Positions 33,862 to 43,609 of a stretch of DNA of 64,000 bases are shown here, one piece after another. The first letter of the stretch is position 1; each line of letters starts with the position of its first letter. Source of the stretch: Mycobacterium basiliense. Lineage in GTDB: Bacteria > Actinomycetota > Actinomycetes > Mycobacteriales > Mycobacteriaceae. The notes under the pieces are model-generated. The model was not told where the DNA came from and did not search any database. It saw only the letters and a list, made by a program, of their open reading frames with translations. The translations under genes were made by a program, and so were the position numbers. The stretch is from NCBI RefSeq assembly GCF_900292015.1, contig NZ_LR130759.1, forward strand, positions 2,976,001-3,040,000. The letters run 5' to 3'.

Positions 33862-34890
33862 ATGCGGGAGAGCTTGAGGGGCCTCGTCGTACGCCTCGGC
33901 GTCTTTCTCACGGTGTGCGTGTTGACCGCGCTGTTGTTGTTCGCCGTGTTCGGGCAACTACGCTTCGGCGCCGGAAACACCTACTACGCCGAGTTCACCA
34001 ACGTCTCTAATTTGCGGGAAGGCAAGCTCGTTCGCATCGCCGGGGTGGAGGTCGGCAAGGTCAATAAGATCTCCATCAATCCCGACGCAACGGTTCGGGT
34101 CGAGTTCACCGCCGACGATTCCGTGGTGCTGACAACGGGAACCGATGCGGTGATCCGATACGACAACCTCTTTGGTGATCGCTACCTGGCGCTCGAAGAA
34201 GGGGCCGGTGGGCCGACGATTCTTCGTCCCGGTCAGACAATCCCGCTTGCGCATACCAAACCGGCGCTGGATCTCGACGCCCTGATCGGCGGGTTCAAGC
34301 CACTGTTTCGCGCGCTGAATCCAGACCAGGTCAACGCGCTGAGCGAACAGTTGCTCCACGCGCTACAAGGACAGGGCCCCACGATTGGGTCGTTTCTGGA
34401 GCAGGCTGCGGCGATGACCAACACCCTGGCCGACCGAGATCAGCTCATCGGACAGGTAGTCAACAACCTCAACGTGGTACTCGGTTCGCTGGGCAGCCAA
34501 AGCGACCGGCTCGACAAGGCCGTGATATCCCTTTCACAGCTGATTCACGTGCTGGCGCAACGTAAGACCGACATCTCCAACGCACTGGCCTATACCAACG
34601 CCGCTGCCGGCTCAGTGGCTGATCTGCTGTCGCAGTCTCGGGCCCCGTTTTCCAAGGTGGTGCACGAGACCGACCGGATAGCCGACATCGCGTTGGCCGA
34701 CCATGACTATCTCGACAATCTGCTCAATACCCTGCCCGACAAGTACCAGGCGCTGGTCCGCCAGGGGATATACGGCGACTTCTTTGCCTTCTACTTGTGC
34801 GATGTGGTGTTCAAGGTGAACGGCAAAGGCGGTCAGCCGGTGTATATCAAGGTGGCCGGCCAAGCCACCGGACGGTGTGCTCCGAAATGA
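33862..34890 (+). CDS. mce3B: Mce3B
   Basis: The protein has 342 residues, the same length I remember for Rv1967. A membrane anchor (LGVFLTVCVLTALLLFAVFG) leads to the Mce domain (FTNVSNLREGKLVRIAGVEVGKV, key VGKV) and a helical coiled region with LNPDQVNALSEQLLHALQGQG. It ends VAGQATGRCAPK. The ATG at 33862 with a GGGAAGGC site is chosen because it gives the family length, although the frame is open from 33742. Its stop overlaps the mce3C start by 4 bases (ATGA). Confidence 0.93.
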   Translation: MRESLRGLVVRLGVFLTVCVLTALLLFAVFGQLRFGAGNTYYAEFTNVSNLREGKLVRIAGVEVGKVNKISINPDATVRVEFTADDSVVLTTGTDAVIRYDNLFGDRYLALEEGAGGPTILRPGQTIPLAHTKPALDLDALIGGFKPLFRALNPDQVNALSEQLLHALQGQGPTIGSFLEQAAAMTNTLADRDQLIGQVVNNLNVVLGSLGSQSDRLDKAVISLSQLIHVLAQRKTDISNALAYTNAAAGSVADLLSQSRAPFSKVVHETDRIADIALADHDYLDNLLNTLPDKYQALVRQGIYGDFFAFYLCDVVFKVNGKGGQPVYIKVAGQATGRCAPK

Positions 34891-36152
34891 AATCCTTCTC
34901 CGAACGCAACCCCGTCATCGTCGGCGCCATCGGCATCGGGGCGGTCGTCGCGATCGTAGTGGGCGCCCTGCAGTATCAACGACTACCGTTTTTCAACCGG
35001 GGCCAAGATGTCTCGGCCTATTTCGCCGATGCGGGCGGACTGCGAACCGGGAATACCGTCGAAGTCTCCGGATATCCGGTTGGGAAGGTATCGAGCATCG
35101 AGCTGGAGGGGCCTGGCGTACGGGTTACGTTCAGAATTTCCAACGACATTCGCCTCGGAAGCCGCACCGAAGCGGCGATCAAGACCAAAGGTCTGTTGGG
35201 CAGCAAGTTCGTCGACGTCACACCGCGCGGGGAGGCGCAACTCATCGGTCCCATCCCGATCGAGCGGACCATCTCGCCCTACCAATTGCCCGACGCCCTG
35301 GGCGATCTGGCCACCACGATCAGCGGACTGAATACCAACCAACTGTCCGATTCACTGGCCACCCTGGCACAGACCTTTGCCGACACACCCGCGGATTTCC
35401 ATGACGCGTTACAAGGGGTGGCACGGCTGGCTCAAACCCTCGATGAACGCGACGCCCAATTGCGTGGCCTGCTCGACAACGCCGCCAAGGCGACGGGGGT
35501 CCTGGCTCAACGCACCGACCAAATCGTCGGCCTGGTGCGTGATACGAATGCGCTCTTGGCACAGCTGCGGACCCAAAGCGCGGCCCTGGAACAGATCTGG
35601 GCCAACGTCTCTGCGACGTCGCGACAATTGCAGGGCTTCATCGCCGAGAATCGCCAACAGCTGCGGCCAGCGCTCGACAAGCTCAACGGGGTGCTGGCCA
35701 TTGTCGAAAACCGCAAAGAACGCCTGCAGCAGGCTATCCCGCTGATCAATACGTATGTCATGTCACTGGGTGAATCGCTGTCGTCGGGCCCGTTCTTCAA
35801 GGCCTACGTGGCGAATCTGCTGCCGGGCCAGTTCGTGCAACCGTTCATCGGTGCCGCGTTCTCCGACCTAGGGCTGGACCCCGCCACCTTGCTGCCGTCG
35901 CAGCTGACGGACCCGCCAACCGGTCAGCCAGCGACCCCACCATTGCCGATGCCCTACCCCCGGACAGGGCAGGGCGGTGCGCCACGGTTGACGCTGCCAG
36001 ATGCGATTACCGGCAACCCAGGTGATTCGCGCTATCCGTATCGCCCGGAGCCGCCGGCCCCACCGCCCGGCGGTCCACCGCCCGGGCCGCCCGCTCCTGC
36101 CCCAGCCGAGACGCCACCGGGTGACGTCCAGCAGCCCGGGGGTCCGTCGTGA
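34887..36152 (+). CDS. mce3C: Mce3C
   Basis: The 421-residue Mce protein has an N-terminal anchor (VIVGAIGIGAVVAIVVGAL). The Mce domain (FADAGGLRTGNTVEVSGYPV, then GKV) is followed by a helical region built of repeats such as LSDSLATLAQTFADTPADF. The C-terminal tail after residue 330 is extremely proline-rich (PPAPPPGGPPPGPPAPAPAE), a feature of MceC subunits that may span or contact the cell wall. It overlaps mce3B and mce3D by 4 bases each, so translation is coupled. It matches Rv1968. Confidence 0.92.
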   Translation: MKSFSERNPVIVGAIGIGAVVAIVVGALQYQRLPFFNRGQDVSAYFADAGGLRTGNTVEVSGYPVGKVSSIELEGPGVRVTFRISNDIRLGSRTEAAIKTKGLLGSKFVDVTPRGEAQLIGPIPIERTISPYQLPDALGDLATTISGLNTNQLSDSLATLAQTFADTPADFHDALQGVARLAQTLDERDAQLRGLLDNAAKATGVLAQRTDQIVGLVRDTNALLAQLRTQSAALEQIWANVSATSRQLQGFIAENRQQLRPALDKLNGVLAIVENRKERLQQAIPLINTYVMSLGESLSSGPFFKAYVANLLPGQFVQPFIGAAFSDLGLDPATLLPSQLTDPPTGQPATPPLPMPYPRTGQGGAPRLTLPDAITGNPGDSRYPYRPEPPAPPPGGPPPGPPAPAPAETPPGDVQQPGGPS

Positions 36153-37420
36153 CAACCAAGCTGCGACGTGCCCGCTCGGTGTTGGCGACCGCGTTGGTGT
36201 TGGTTTTCGTTGCCGGGGTGATCGTGGCCATGCGTGCCGCGGATGGATCCGCCCGAACGATTGTGGTGGCCTACTTCGACAACAGCAACGGCGTATTTGC
36301 CGGGGACGACGTGCGTATCCGGGGCGTACCGGTGGGCAAGATCCTCGCCGTTGAGCCACAGCCACTGCGATCCAAGATTTCGTTGTGGTTCGACCGCAAG
36401 TACCAGGTCCCGGCCGACGCCAAGGCCGCGATCCTGTCACCGCAGCTGGTGACCGGAAGGGCAATCCAGCTCACTCCGCCGTATGTCGGCGGCCCCGTCA
36501 TGGCCGACGGTGCGGTCATCCCGCAAGACCGCACCGCAGTGCCCGTCGAGTGGGACGACTTGCGGGTGCAGCTGCAGCGACTCACCGAGTTGCTCAAGCC
36601 CACCCAGCCGGGTGGAGTCAGCACGCTGGGTGCCCTGATCAATACCGCCGCCGACAACTTGCGCGGCCAAGGCAGCACCATCCGCGACACCATTATCAAA
36701 CTCTCGCAAGCGGTCTCGGCCTTGGGGGACCACAGCACCGACATCTTCTCCACGTTGAAAAATCTGTCGACGCTGGTGACGGCGCTACACGACAGCGCAG
36801 ACCTGCTCGAGCAGCTCAACCAGAACCTCGCCGCGGTGTCGTCACTACTGGCCGACAACCCCACCAAGATCGGACAGGCCGCCGAGGATCTCAACGCGGT
36901 CGTGGGCGACGTGGGCAGCTTCGCCGCCGAGAACCGCGAGGCGGTGGGCACCGCGTCGGACAGGCTCACTGCCATCACCCAGGCGCTGGTCCACAGCCTC
37001 GACGACATCAAGCAGACGTTGCACATCAGCCCGACGGTGTTGCAGAACTTCAACAATATCTACGAGCCGGCCAACGGCGCCCTGACCGGGGCGCTGGCGG
37101 CCAATAACTTCGCCAACCCCATCGCATTTCTATGTGGGGCGGTGCAATCGGCATCCCGGTTGGGCGGTGAACAAGCCGCGAAGCTCTGTGTCCAGTACCT
37201 GGCGCCCATCTTCAAGAACCGCCAGTACAACTACCCGCCGCTGGGGGAGAACCTCTTCGTCGGCGCCCAGGCCCGCCCCAACGAGATTACCTACAGCGAG
37301 AATTGGATGCGACCCGACTACGTGCCACCAGAGCCGATGACCCCGCCACCGGTGACGGTGGCTACTGATCCCGGGGCCGGCCTGCCCGGCATGATGCTGC
37401 CTCCAGCGGGTGACTCATGA
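36149..37420 (+). CDS. mce3D: Mce3D
   Basis: The 423-residue length equals that remembered for Rv1969. An N-terminal anchor (VLATALVLVFVAGVIVAM) precedes the Mce domain (YFDNSNGVFAGDDVRIRGVP, then VGKI). The helical region has LGDHSTDIFSTLKNLSTL, followed by a Pro-rich tail. It begins with a GTG overlapping the mce3C stop (GTGA) and ends overlapping mce3E (ATGA). It is one of six homologous subunits of the Mce3 lipid-import tunnel. Confidence 0.92.
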   Translation: MTTKLRRARSVLATALVLVFVAGVIVAMRAADGSARTIVVAYFDNSNGVFAGDDVRIRGVPVGKILAVEPQPLRSKISLWFDRKYQVPADAKAAILSPQLVTGRAIQLTPPYVGGPVMADGAVIPQDRTAVPVEWDDLRVQLQRLTELLKPTQPGGVSTLGALINTAADNLRGQGSTIRDTIIKLSQAVSALGDHSTDIFSTLKNLSTLVTALHDSADLLEQLNQNLAAVSSLLADNPTKIGQAAEDLNAVVGDVGSFAAENREAVGTASDRLTAITQALVHSLDDIKQTLHISPTVLQNFNNIYEPANGALTGALAANNFANPIAFLCGAVQSASRLGGEQAAKLCVQYLAPIFKNRQYNYPPLGENLFVGAQARPNEITYSENWMRPDYVPPEPMTPPPVTVATDPGAGLPGMMLPPAGDS

Positions 37421-38577
37421 CCATTTCCCAATGGAACCGCGCCACAGCGGGATTGGTCTTGACCCTGGTCGTCGCCGGGATATCCGGGTGTGGGTGGCGT
37501 GGACTGAATTCGCTGCCGCTTCCTGGCACCGTGGGCAACGGGCCGGGATCCTTCGTGATCCAGGCGCAGCTACCCGACGTCAACAACATCCAACAGAACT
37601 CTCGGGTACGCGTGGCCGATGTGACGATTGGCCACGTCACGAAGATCGAACGTCAAGGCTGGCACGCGTTGGTGACCATGCGGGTCAACGGCAACGTCGA
37701 TCTACCCGGCAACGCAACAGCAAAGATCGGTACCACCAGCCTGCTGGGTTCCTACCACATCGAGCTGGCTCCTCCGAAAAGCGAAGCACCACAGGGCACG
37801 CTACGCGACGGCTCGCTGATCCCGATGTCGCATGCGGGCGCCTACCCGAGCGCCGAACAAACGTTGGCGGCGGTGTCTCTGGTGCTCAACGGCGGTGGAC
37901 TGGGCCAAATCCAGGACATCACCCAGGCTTTCAGCACCGCGTTCCGGGGACGCGAGCAAGACCTGCGCAGCCTCATCGGGCAGCTGGATGTGTTCACCAC
38001 GTCCCTCAATGACCAGAAGGACGACATCATCGCCGCCACCGAGAGTTTCGACCGCGTGGTCGGGACGTTCGCCGAACAACAACCTGTCCTGGATCGAGCC
38101 CTCGCCACCATCCCCGATGCGCTTGCGGTGCTCAGCGACCAACGGGACCAGCTGGTGGAGGCGGCCAATCAGCTGACCAAATTCAGCGCCCTGACCGCGG
38201 ACTCAGTGAACAAGACCAAAGCGAATCTGGTCAACGAACTAAGGCAAGTCGGACCGGTATTGGAATCATTGGCCAACGCCGGTCCCGCCCTGACGCGGTC
38301 GCTGAGCCTGCTGGGCACCTTTCCCTTCCCGAACGAAACGTTCGAGAACTTTCAGCGCGGCGACTACGCGAACCTGACGGCGATCGTCGACCTCACACTC
38401 AGCCGCATCGACCAGGGATTGTTTACCGGGACCCGGTGGGAGTGCCATCTGACCGAGATCGAGCTGCAGTGGGGCCGCACTATCGGCCAATATCCCAGCC
38501 CGTGCACTGCGCGGGGCCCGCATGGCACCCCCGGTAATCCGTTGACGATCCCGTATCAATGGGAGCAGGGCCCCTAG
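37417..38577 (+). CDS. mce3E: Mce3E (LprM-type lipoprotein)
   Basis: The 386-residue protein carries a lipoprotein signal: the hydrophobic LVLTLVVAGISGC ends with a lipobox Cys near residue 26. The Mce domain follows (LPDVNNIQQNSRVRVADVTI, then GHV), and then a helical region with TTSLNDQKDDIIAATESF. MceE subunits are typically lipid-anchored, and this one corresponds to LprM (Rv1970). The ATG overlaps mce3D by 4 bases, and mce3F begins on the next base after its stop. Confidence 0.92.
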   Translation: MTISQWNRATAGLVLTLVVAGISGCGWRGLNSLPLPGTVGNGPGSFVIQAQLPDVNNIQQNSRVRVADVTIGHVTKIERQGWHALVTMRVNGNVDLPGNATAKIGTTSLLGSYHIELAPPKSEAPQGTLRDGSLIPMSHAGAYPSAEQTLAAVSLVLNGGGLGQIQDITQAFSTAFRGREQDLRSLIGQLDVFTTSLNDQKDDIIAATESFDRVVGTFAEQQPVLDRALATIPDALAVLSDQRDQLVEAANQLTKFSALTADSVNKTKANLVNELRQVGPVLESLANAGPALTRSLSLLGTFPFPNETFENFQRGDYANLTAIVDLTLSRIDQGLFTGTRWECHLTEIELQWGRTIGQYPSPCTARGPHGTPGNPLTIPYQWEQGP

Positions 38578-40032
38578 ATGCGTCTACCCCGGCGAGTCAT
38601 CATTCAGCTGATCGTCTTCAGCACCGTCGCGCTCACCGCGCTGGCACTGACATTTCTGCACTTCGCCAAGCTACCCGCCATGTTGTTTGGCGTCGGCCGC
38701 TACACGGTGACAATGCAGCTGCCGCAAGCTGCCGGACTGTATAGCAGCGCCAACGTCACCTACCGCGGCTCGGAAGTCGGCCGGGTGGAATCCGTCCACC
38801 TGACCGATACCGGAGTCGCGGCGGTGCTATCGCTCAAATCGGGCGTACAGATCCCCTCAGACCTCAGAGCCGAGGTACACAGCCAAACCGCGATCGGTGA
38901 AACATACGTCGAGTTGTTGCCCCGCAACGCCACCTCGCCCCCACTCAAAGACGGGGATCTGATTCGGCTTGCGGACACCTCGGTGCCGCCCGACATCAAT
39001 GACCTGCTCAGCGCGGCCAACACCGCTTTGACGGCAATCCCTCGCGACAACCTTCAAACGGTGATCGACGAGTCATATATCGCGGTGAACGGGCTCGGGC
39101 CGGAACTATCCCGCCTGATCATGGGCACCTCCACGCTGGCCATCGATGCACGCAAGAACCTCGACCCCTTGGTGGCCCTGATCGATCAAGCCCAGCCAGT
39201 ACTGGATTCGCAGGCTAACACCTCCGATGCAATCGCGCAGTGGGCAGCACATCTGGCCACCGTGACCAGCGAATTGCAGACTCACGACCAGGCGGTCGCC
39301 GGGACTCTCGACCAGGGTGGCCCGGCGCTTGGCGAGGTCAGCACTCTCATTGACCGACTACAACCCACCTTGCCGATCTTGCTGGCCAACCTGCTCAGCG
39401 TCGGCCAGGTCGCACTCACTTACCAGAACGACATCGAACAGCTACTGGTGGTGTTTCCCATGGCCGTCGCAGCAGATCAGGCCGGCATCGTCGCCAACCT
39501 GAACACCAAGCAGGCCTACCGGGGCCAGTACCTCAGCTTCAACCTCAACCTAAACCTGCCGCCGCCGTGCACTACCGGATTCCTGCCGGCCCAGCAGCAG
39601 CGCGTCCCCGCATTCGAGGACTACCCGAACCGCGCGGCCGGCGACCTGTATTGCCGGGTGCCCCAAGATTCGCCACTTAACGTGCGCGGCGCCCGCAACA
39701 TCCCTTGTGAGACCGTGCCCGGTAAACGCGCGCCGACGGTGAAGCTGTGCGAGAGCGACGAACGGTACGTGCCACTCAACGACGGCAACAACTGGAAGGG
39801 CGACCCCAACGCCACTTTGTCCGGCCAGCAGATCCCGCAGCTGCCGCCGGGCTCACCACCACCGCCGGCACCTCCCCCTGCTGCACCTCCGCCGATCGCC
39901 GCCGCGGAGTACGACCCGGCCACTGGCACGTTCACCGGACCCGACGGCCGGGTGTACACCAGATCCGATTTGGCCCAAACCGCCCCCAAGGACAAGACAT
40001 GGCAATCGATGTTGCTGCCGCCAGGCAGCTGA
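38578..40032 (+). CDS. mce3F: Mce3F
   Basis: The 484-residue last Mce subunit has an N-terminal anchor (IIQLIVFSTVALTALALTFL). The Mce domain is LPQAAGLYSSANVTYRGSEV, then GRV. A helical region (YIAVNGLGPELSRLIMGTS) follows, with a long Pro-rich C-terminal section (SPPPPAPPPAAPPPIA) ending in KDKTWQSMLLPPGS. That closing motif, shared by MceF proteins, is intact. It begins immediately after the mce3E stop. It is about 45 residues longer than I remember for Rv1971. Confidence 0.92.
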   Translation: MRLPRRVIIQLIVFSTVALTALALTFLHFAKLPAMLFGVGRYTVTMQLPQAAGLYSSANVTYRGSEVGRVESVHLTDTGVAAVLSLKSGVQIPSDLRAEVHSQTAIGETYVELLPRNATSPPLKDGDLIRLADTSVPPDINDLLSAANTALTAIPRDNLQTVIDESYIAVNGLGPELSRLIMGTSTLAIDARKNLDPLVALIDQAQPVLDSQANTSDAIAQWAAHLATVTSELQTHDQAVAGTLDQGGPALGEVSTLIDRLQPTLPILLANLLSVGQVALTYQNDIEQLLVVFPMAVAADQAGIVANLNTKQAYRGQYLSFNLNLNLPPPCTTGFLPAQQQRVPAFEDYPNRAAGDLYCRVPQDSPLNVRGARNIPCETVPGKRAPTVKLCESDERYVPLNDGNNWKGDPNATLSGQQIPQLPPGSPPPPAPPPAAPPPIAAAEYDPATGTFTGPDGRVYTRSDLAQTAPKDKTWQSMLLPPGS

Positions 40033-40064
40033 CCGACACCAATCGCGATCGGAGGTAGCACGCT

Positions 40065-40634
40065 ATGTCAGTAGCCACTGAGGCGGAGAAACCGACGCAC
40101 TGCCCGGTCGACGACGCAGATAGCGCGCCGGCCGCCAGGACTAAACGGCACACGTCGGCGGTGCGACAGGCGACGCTGTTCGGACTGGCCGTGCTTGTTG
40201 CACTCGCGGTGCCGGTGGGCTGGCTAGGACTTCGGGTTCATCAGGACCGTCAGCTACAGGCGCAGCAAAGTCAATTTCTCCAGGTGGCCAGGCAGGTTGC
40301 GCTGAACTTGACCACGATCGACTGGCAGCATGCCGATGCTGATGTGCGCCGCATTTTGGACGGGGCGACGGGGGAGTTCTACAACGACTTCGCCAAGCGC
40401 GCACAGCCATTCGCCGACGTACTTCGACAGGCGAAGGCAACCTCGGTCGGCACCATCATCGAGGCGGGGCTGGAGTCACAGACAGCAGAGAACGCCCAAG
40501 CTCTGGTGGCGGTGTCGGTTCAGACATCAACCGCCGGCGAACCCGATCCGACCCCGCGGGCATGGCGAATGCGTATCACCGTGCAAAAGGTCGGGGATCA
40601 GGTCAAAGCCGCAAACGTTGGATTCGTGCCATGA
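40065..40634 (+). CDS. Mce-associated membrane protein (Rv1972-like)
   Basis: This 189-residue Mas-type protein has a charged N-terminal cytoplasmic stretch to about residue 30, one membrane segment (ATLFGLAVLVALAVPVGWLGL), and an exported NTF2-like domain with LTTIDWQHADADVRRILDGATGEF (key L-T-x-D and DVxxxLxGATGxF). These proteins accompany mce operons and are thought to stabilise the Mce complex. A GGAGGTAG site precedes the ATG. The stop overlaps the next gene by 4 bases (ATGA). Confidence 0.88.
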   Translation: MSVATEAEKPTHCPVDDADSAPAARTKRHTSAVRQATLFGLAVLVALAVPVGWLGLRVHQDRQLQAQQSQFLQVARQVALNLTTIDWQHADADVRRILDGATGEFYNDFAKRAQPFADVLRQAKATSVGTIIEAGLESQTAENAQALVAVSVQTSTAGEPDPTPRAWRMRITVQKVGDQVKAANVGFVP

Positions 40635-41227
40635 GCTCGGTCGATGCGCCTCCCAATGCAACCGATACCGAGCAAACCAACGCCGGCATACGTGACGACC
40701 AGCCAGGGTCGGACCATGGCGAGTCCGTCACCTGGTGGCGTGGTGTTCGCTGGCCGTCGGCGGCCGCGTACCTGCTGCTGCCCGGGTTGGCGTTGTTGTT
40801 GGCTTGTGCAGCGGGCCTTTTGAGATGGCAGGACGGCTCTGCTCGGGCCGCCGCGGCCGCCCGGACGGAATCCGTGCAGGCCGCCGCCGAGGGCACCGTT
40901 GCGTTGCTGTCCTACGGCCCCGACACGGTCCAGGTGGAACTCGAGGCCGCGCGCACCAGATTGACCGGCGCATTCCTGGACGCCTACACAAGGTTGACCC
41001 GCGAGGTGGTGATCCCAGGAGCGCAGCAGAAGCAGATCTCGGCGGTGGCTACCGTTCCCGCCGCCGCGTCCACATCGGCAGCCACCGACCACGCTGTGGT
41101 GCTGTTGTTTGTGAACCAGACCATCATCGTCGGTCAGGACGCGCCGACCAGCACTGCATCCAGCGTTCGAGTCACCCTGGAAAAGATCGACGGCCGTTGG
41201 CTTATCTCGCACTTCGACCCGGTCTGA
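40631..41227 (+). CDS. Mce-associated membrane protein (Rv1973-like)
   Basis: This 198-residue protein has an N-terminal acidic region and one membrane segment (AAYLLLPGLALLLACAAGLLRW). An exported domain follows with LSYGPDTVQVELEAARTRL and AFLDAYTRLTREVV, the pattern shared with the preceding gene. The start is the ATG overlapping the upstream stop; the frame also runs open upstream to 40562. It is a second member of the Mas pair at the end of the mce3 operon, matching Rv1973 but longer. Confidence 0.86.
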   Translation: MSSVDAPPNATDTEQTNAGIRDDQPGSDHGESVTWWRGVRWPSAAAYLLLPGLALLLACAAGLLRWQDGSARAAAAARTESVQAAAEGTVALLSYGPDTVQVELEAARTRLTGAFLDAYTRLTREVVIPGAQQKQISAVATVPAAASTSAATDHAVVLLFVNQTIIVGQDAPTSTASSVRVTLEKIDGRWLISHFDPV

Positions 41228-41282
41228 GCGCGCTGCGTGCGTCCGGTGAATCGTCTGACCCCAGGCCGAAAGGAGATCCGAC

Positions 41283-41939
41283 ATGGGATATCGACACCTG
41301 ATCGGGTTCGCATTGTTGGTAGCGGCCGCCGGCACCGTCCTGAACGCACCCCGTACACAGGCCGATAACAAGCGGCTCAATGACGGTGTGGTGGCCAACG
41401 TCTACACGATTCAGCACCAGGCCGGATGCACCAACGACGTCAAGATCAACCCGCAACTGCAACTGGCGGCCCAATGGCACACCAACGACGTGCTCGCCAA
41501 CCCAAACCTCGACGGTAGCATCGGTTCTGACGGATCGACGCCACAGGATCGCGCGAACCGGGCGGGTTTCCAAGGCCACGTTGCTGAAACCGTGGCGATC
41601 AACCCGGCCCTGGCGATCAGCGGTATCGAGTTGCTCAACCAGTGGTACTACAATCCAGCGGATTTCGCGATCATGGCCAATTGCGCCAACAGCCAAATCG
41701 GGGTGTGGTCGGAAAACAGCCCGACTCGCACGGTCGTGGTAGCCGTTTACGGACAACCCGCACGACCAAGTCCGACGACTCCGCCGCCGGAACCCGTGCC
41801 CGCGGTAGCGCTACCGGACAACGTTCCCCTCGACCCCAGCCCAGACTACGACGCAAGCGATGAAATCGAATACGGCATCGGCTGGCTACCCTGGATTCTG
41901 CGCGGAGTGTACCCGCCGCCTGGCATGCCGCCGCAATAG
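41283..41939 (+). CDS. Secreted CAP-domain-like protein (Rv1975-like)
   Basis: The 218-residue protein has an N-terminal signal segment (LIGFALLVAAAGTVLNAP) likely cleaved before PRTQADNK. A CAP/SCP-like domain follows with NPQLQLAAQWHTNDVL, GSDGSTPQDRANRAGF and VAETVAINPAL, and a Pro-rich tail. The central HTND and AET residues match the CAP histidine/glutamate layout. The role of mycobacterial CAP proteins is unknown. AAAGGAG precedes the ATG. It follows the Mas pair, as Rv1975 does near mce3, and could be part of the same transcript. Confidence 0.8.
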   Translation: MGYRHLIGFALLVAAAGTVLNAPRTQADNKRLNDGVVANVYTIQHQAGCTNDVKINPQLQLAAQWHTNDVLANPNLDGSIGSDGSTPQDRANRAGFQGHVAETVAINPALAISGIELLNQWYYNPADFAIMANCANSQIGVWSENSPTRTVVVAVYGQPARPSPTTPPPEPVPAVALPDNVPLDPSPDYDASDEIEYGIGWLPWILRGVYPPPGMPPQ

Positions 41940-41974
41940 GCGAACACCCCGCGGCGCCAGCAGATCTGGCGCAA

Positions 41975-42337
41975 CTATTCCGCCGGTGGCGGCTGGTAGT
42001 TCGCCGCCGAATTCCGCAGCTGCCAGATCTGGTCAGGACAAAGGAGATTCACCGCATACCAGACCACATAGTTCGCCGCGAACTCGTCGTTGGGGGTCAC
42101 CTCACTTTTGACATCGCCCATGACTTGGCCGTAGCCGCCGCCCGCCGTGAGCTTGTCGCAGATCCCATGGCCGTAGCCCAGCGCGTCATTGTTCGGAAAG
42201 TCGTAGTGCCGCCGAACCGTCACGTCATACAGGTACTCCACCTCGGGAGCTGGTGCGGCGCGCGCTACGGACGCCAGTTGCATTCCGTTAGCGGCGGCCG
42301 CAACGATCAACACGGCCGTCCACCGGCGACGTTTCAT
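41975..42337 (-). CDS. Small secreted DUF732-like protein
   Basis: This 120-residue protein has an N-terminal signal peptide (AVLIVAAAANGMQLASVARA) and a mature domain with YGHGICDKLTAGGGY and NLLCPDQIWQL. The two Cys residues fit the DUF732 pattern of short exported mycobacterial proteins such as Rv1271c. Function unknown. It is convergent with the CAP-like gene, 35 bases away. Confidence 0.75.
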   Translation of the reverse strand: MKRRRWTAVLIVAAAANGMQLASVARAAPAPEVEYLYDVTVRRHYDFPNNDALGYGHGICDKLTAGGGYGQVMGDVKSEVTPNDEFAANYVVWYAVNLLCPDQIWQLRNSAANYQPPPAE

Positions 42338-42445
42338 GCTGGGATCTTACTCAGTTGGCGGCCAACGGCGGCAGCGAATTATCCAGTTGCGCACCGGTTC
42401 CGCGGTTGCGGTGCCGGGCGGGCTCGTCGTTCCGATTAGTCCCGA

Positions 42446-42877
42446 TTAATCTCCATGGTGGCGCCCGGCTTTAGGGCCGCGCGGGTCGATGAGTTCTCGG
42501 AACCCTTCGGCCCGATAGACCGACGCGCCGATCTCGCGCACTCGCTCGGTCAACGCCTTATCCGACGTGACGACTCGTATCTCTCCCGGTTCGGCGGCCG
42601 CTTGCACGAGCCGAACGATCTCGTCGTCGGCCGAGTTGGCAGCCGCCTTGGGCGCATGTGCCACCTCAACAAGCGATGCGGGGATGGGGGTGGACGGTGG
42701 CCGCTCGAACACTACCGTGACGTCTTTGTGCTCAGCGCCGGACCGTTCATCGCCATCGTCTTCGGTAGCCCACCGCTCGAGCATCTCTACCAAGGCAACC
42801 ATTGCGCCGTGCCGGTCTCGCCACCAGCCGTCCGGGCGACTCCCGATCACGTTCATGCCGTCGACAATCCATCGCAC
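42446..42877 (-). CDS. NYN-domain (YacP-like) putative RNA-binding/nuclease protein (Rv1976c-like)
   Basis: This 143-residue NYN/PIN-like protein has IVDGMNVIGSRPDGWWRDR at the N-terminus with the first acidic residue of the domain, DVTVVFERPP, SADDEIVRLVQ and VVTSDKALTERVR. The D...D...D set suits a metal-dependent ribonuclease fold, though the activity of family members is not settled. By my memory of Rv1976c, residues around the first motif are nearly the same. The two short genes around it are separate units. Confidence 0.8.
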   Translation of the reverse strand: MRWIVDGMNVIGSRPDGWWRDRHGAMVALVEMLERWATEDDGDERSGAEHKDVTVVFERPPSTPIPASLVEVAHAPKAAANSADDEIVRLVQAAAEPGEIRVVTSDKALTERVREIGASVYRAEGFRELIDPRGPKAGRHHGD

Positions 42878-43026
42878 ACCTCACGCTACGACAACGACGC
42901 CGCGGCTGTTGCGCGCAGGGCCCGGCTTACCGATACCGCCGCCACAACACCCCCGCCGAGCTGCTTGCGAAGGATCGGCACGAAATGCCGAAGTTGAACG
43001 CTGCATATCTATCTTCTCGGCATCGC

Positions 43027-43302
43027 CTAGAACCACCTGCGTTTGCGTGTTTTCTTTTCGATTTCTCTGCGGAATTTTTCGTAATGCTGCTCGGCCGATT
43101 GTTGCTCCATCGCCCCCAACGCGTTGACGACCTCGAGATGTGAAAGGAGGAGCAGTCCGTTCAACTGCCGCAATTTCTCCGGGCTGCTCGGCTCGTCATC
43201 CTCGGTGTTGGCGAGCAAGAAGTCGCGAAGCGCCTGGCTGCTGGTCATCCGCTCGGGCACCTTGAGCTGCCGCAACATCGCGGCCATGTCGGGGTCGGTC
43301 AC
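43027..43302 (-). CDS. Small conserved hypothetical protein
   Basis: The 91-residue protein begins at a GTG with an AAGGAGA site 5 nt upstream; the longer frame to 43392 is not supported. It has two helical stretches (MAAMLRQLKVPERM and LRQLNGLLLLSHLEVVNAL) and a strongly basic C-terminus (KFRREIEKKTRKRRWF). No family is recognised. The basic tail might bind nucleic acid or membrane, which is a guess. Confidence 0.65.
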   Translation of the reverse strand: MTDPDMAAMLRQLKVPERMTSSQALRDFLLANTEDDEPSSPEKLRQLNGLLLLSHLEVVNALGAMEQQSAEQHYEKFRREIEKKTRKRRWF

Positions 43303-43609
43303 ATCGTCTCCTTCTGTCGCCTTCGCTGTGGACTGACAGCGCAAGCGTAGGAGACCCGCGGTCGACCATGTCGACGATCTACCTGCCACCATCCTCAGGT
43401 CGGGTGGCTTGCGGCGTCCACCGGACGGAGGGCAACCCGGCCGATCACGGAGGTCGGATGACGGTCAGCGACTGCTGCATCGATGTGACCGAGCTGAACG
43501 TGTGCGCCGGCACCCAAGACCGAACTGAGGGCACTCGTGCCGCAAAGCGAAACCTGCGAACTGAGCACCGACCCTTGCGGCGACTACCAGAGCAAACGGT
43601 CAGGGCACG

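Noticed and set aside
40568..40577. Another ATGCGTAT inside the second half of the first Mce-associated gene
   Set aside because: No AAGATAC lies 64 nt away, and the bases encode a conserved coding segment, so chance is the better explanation.
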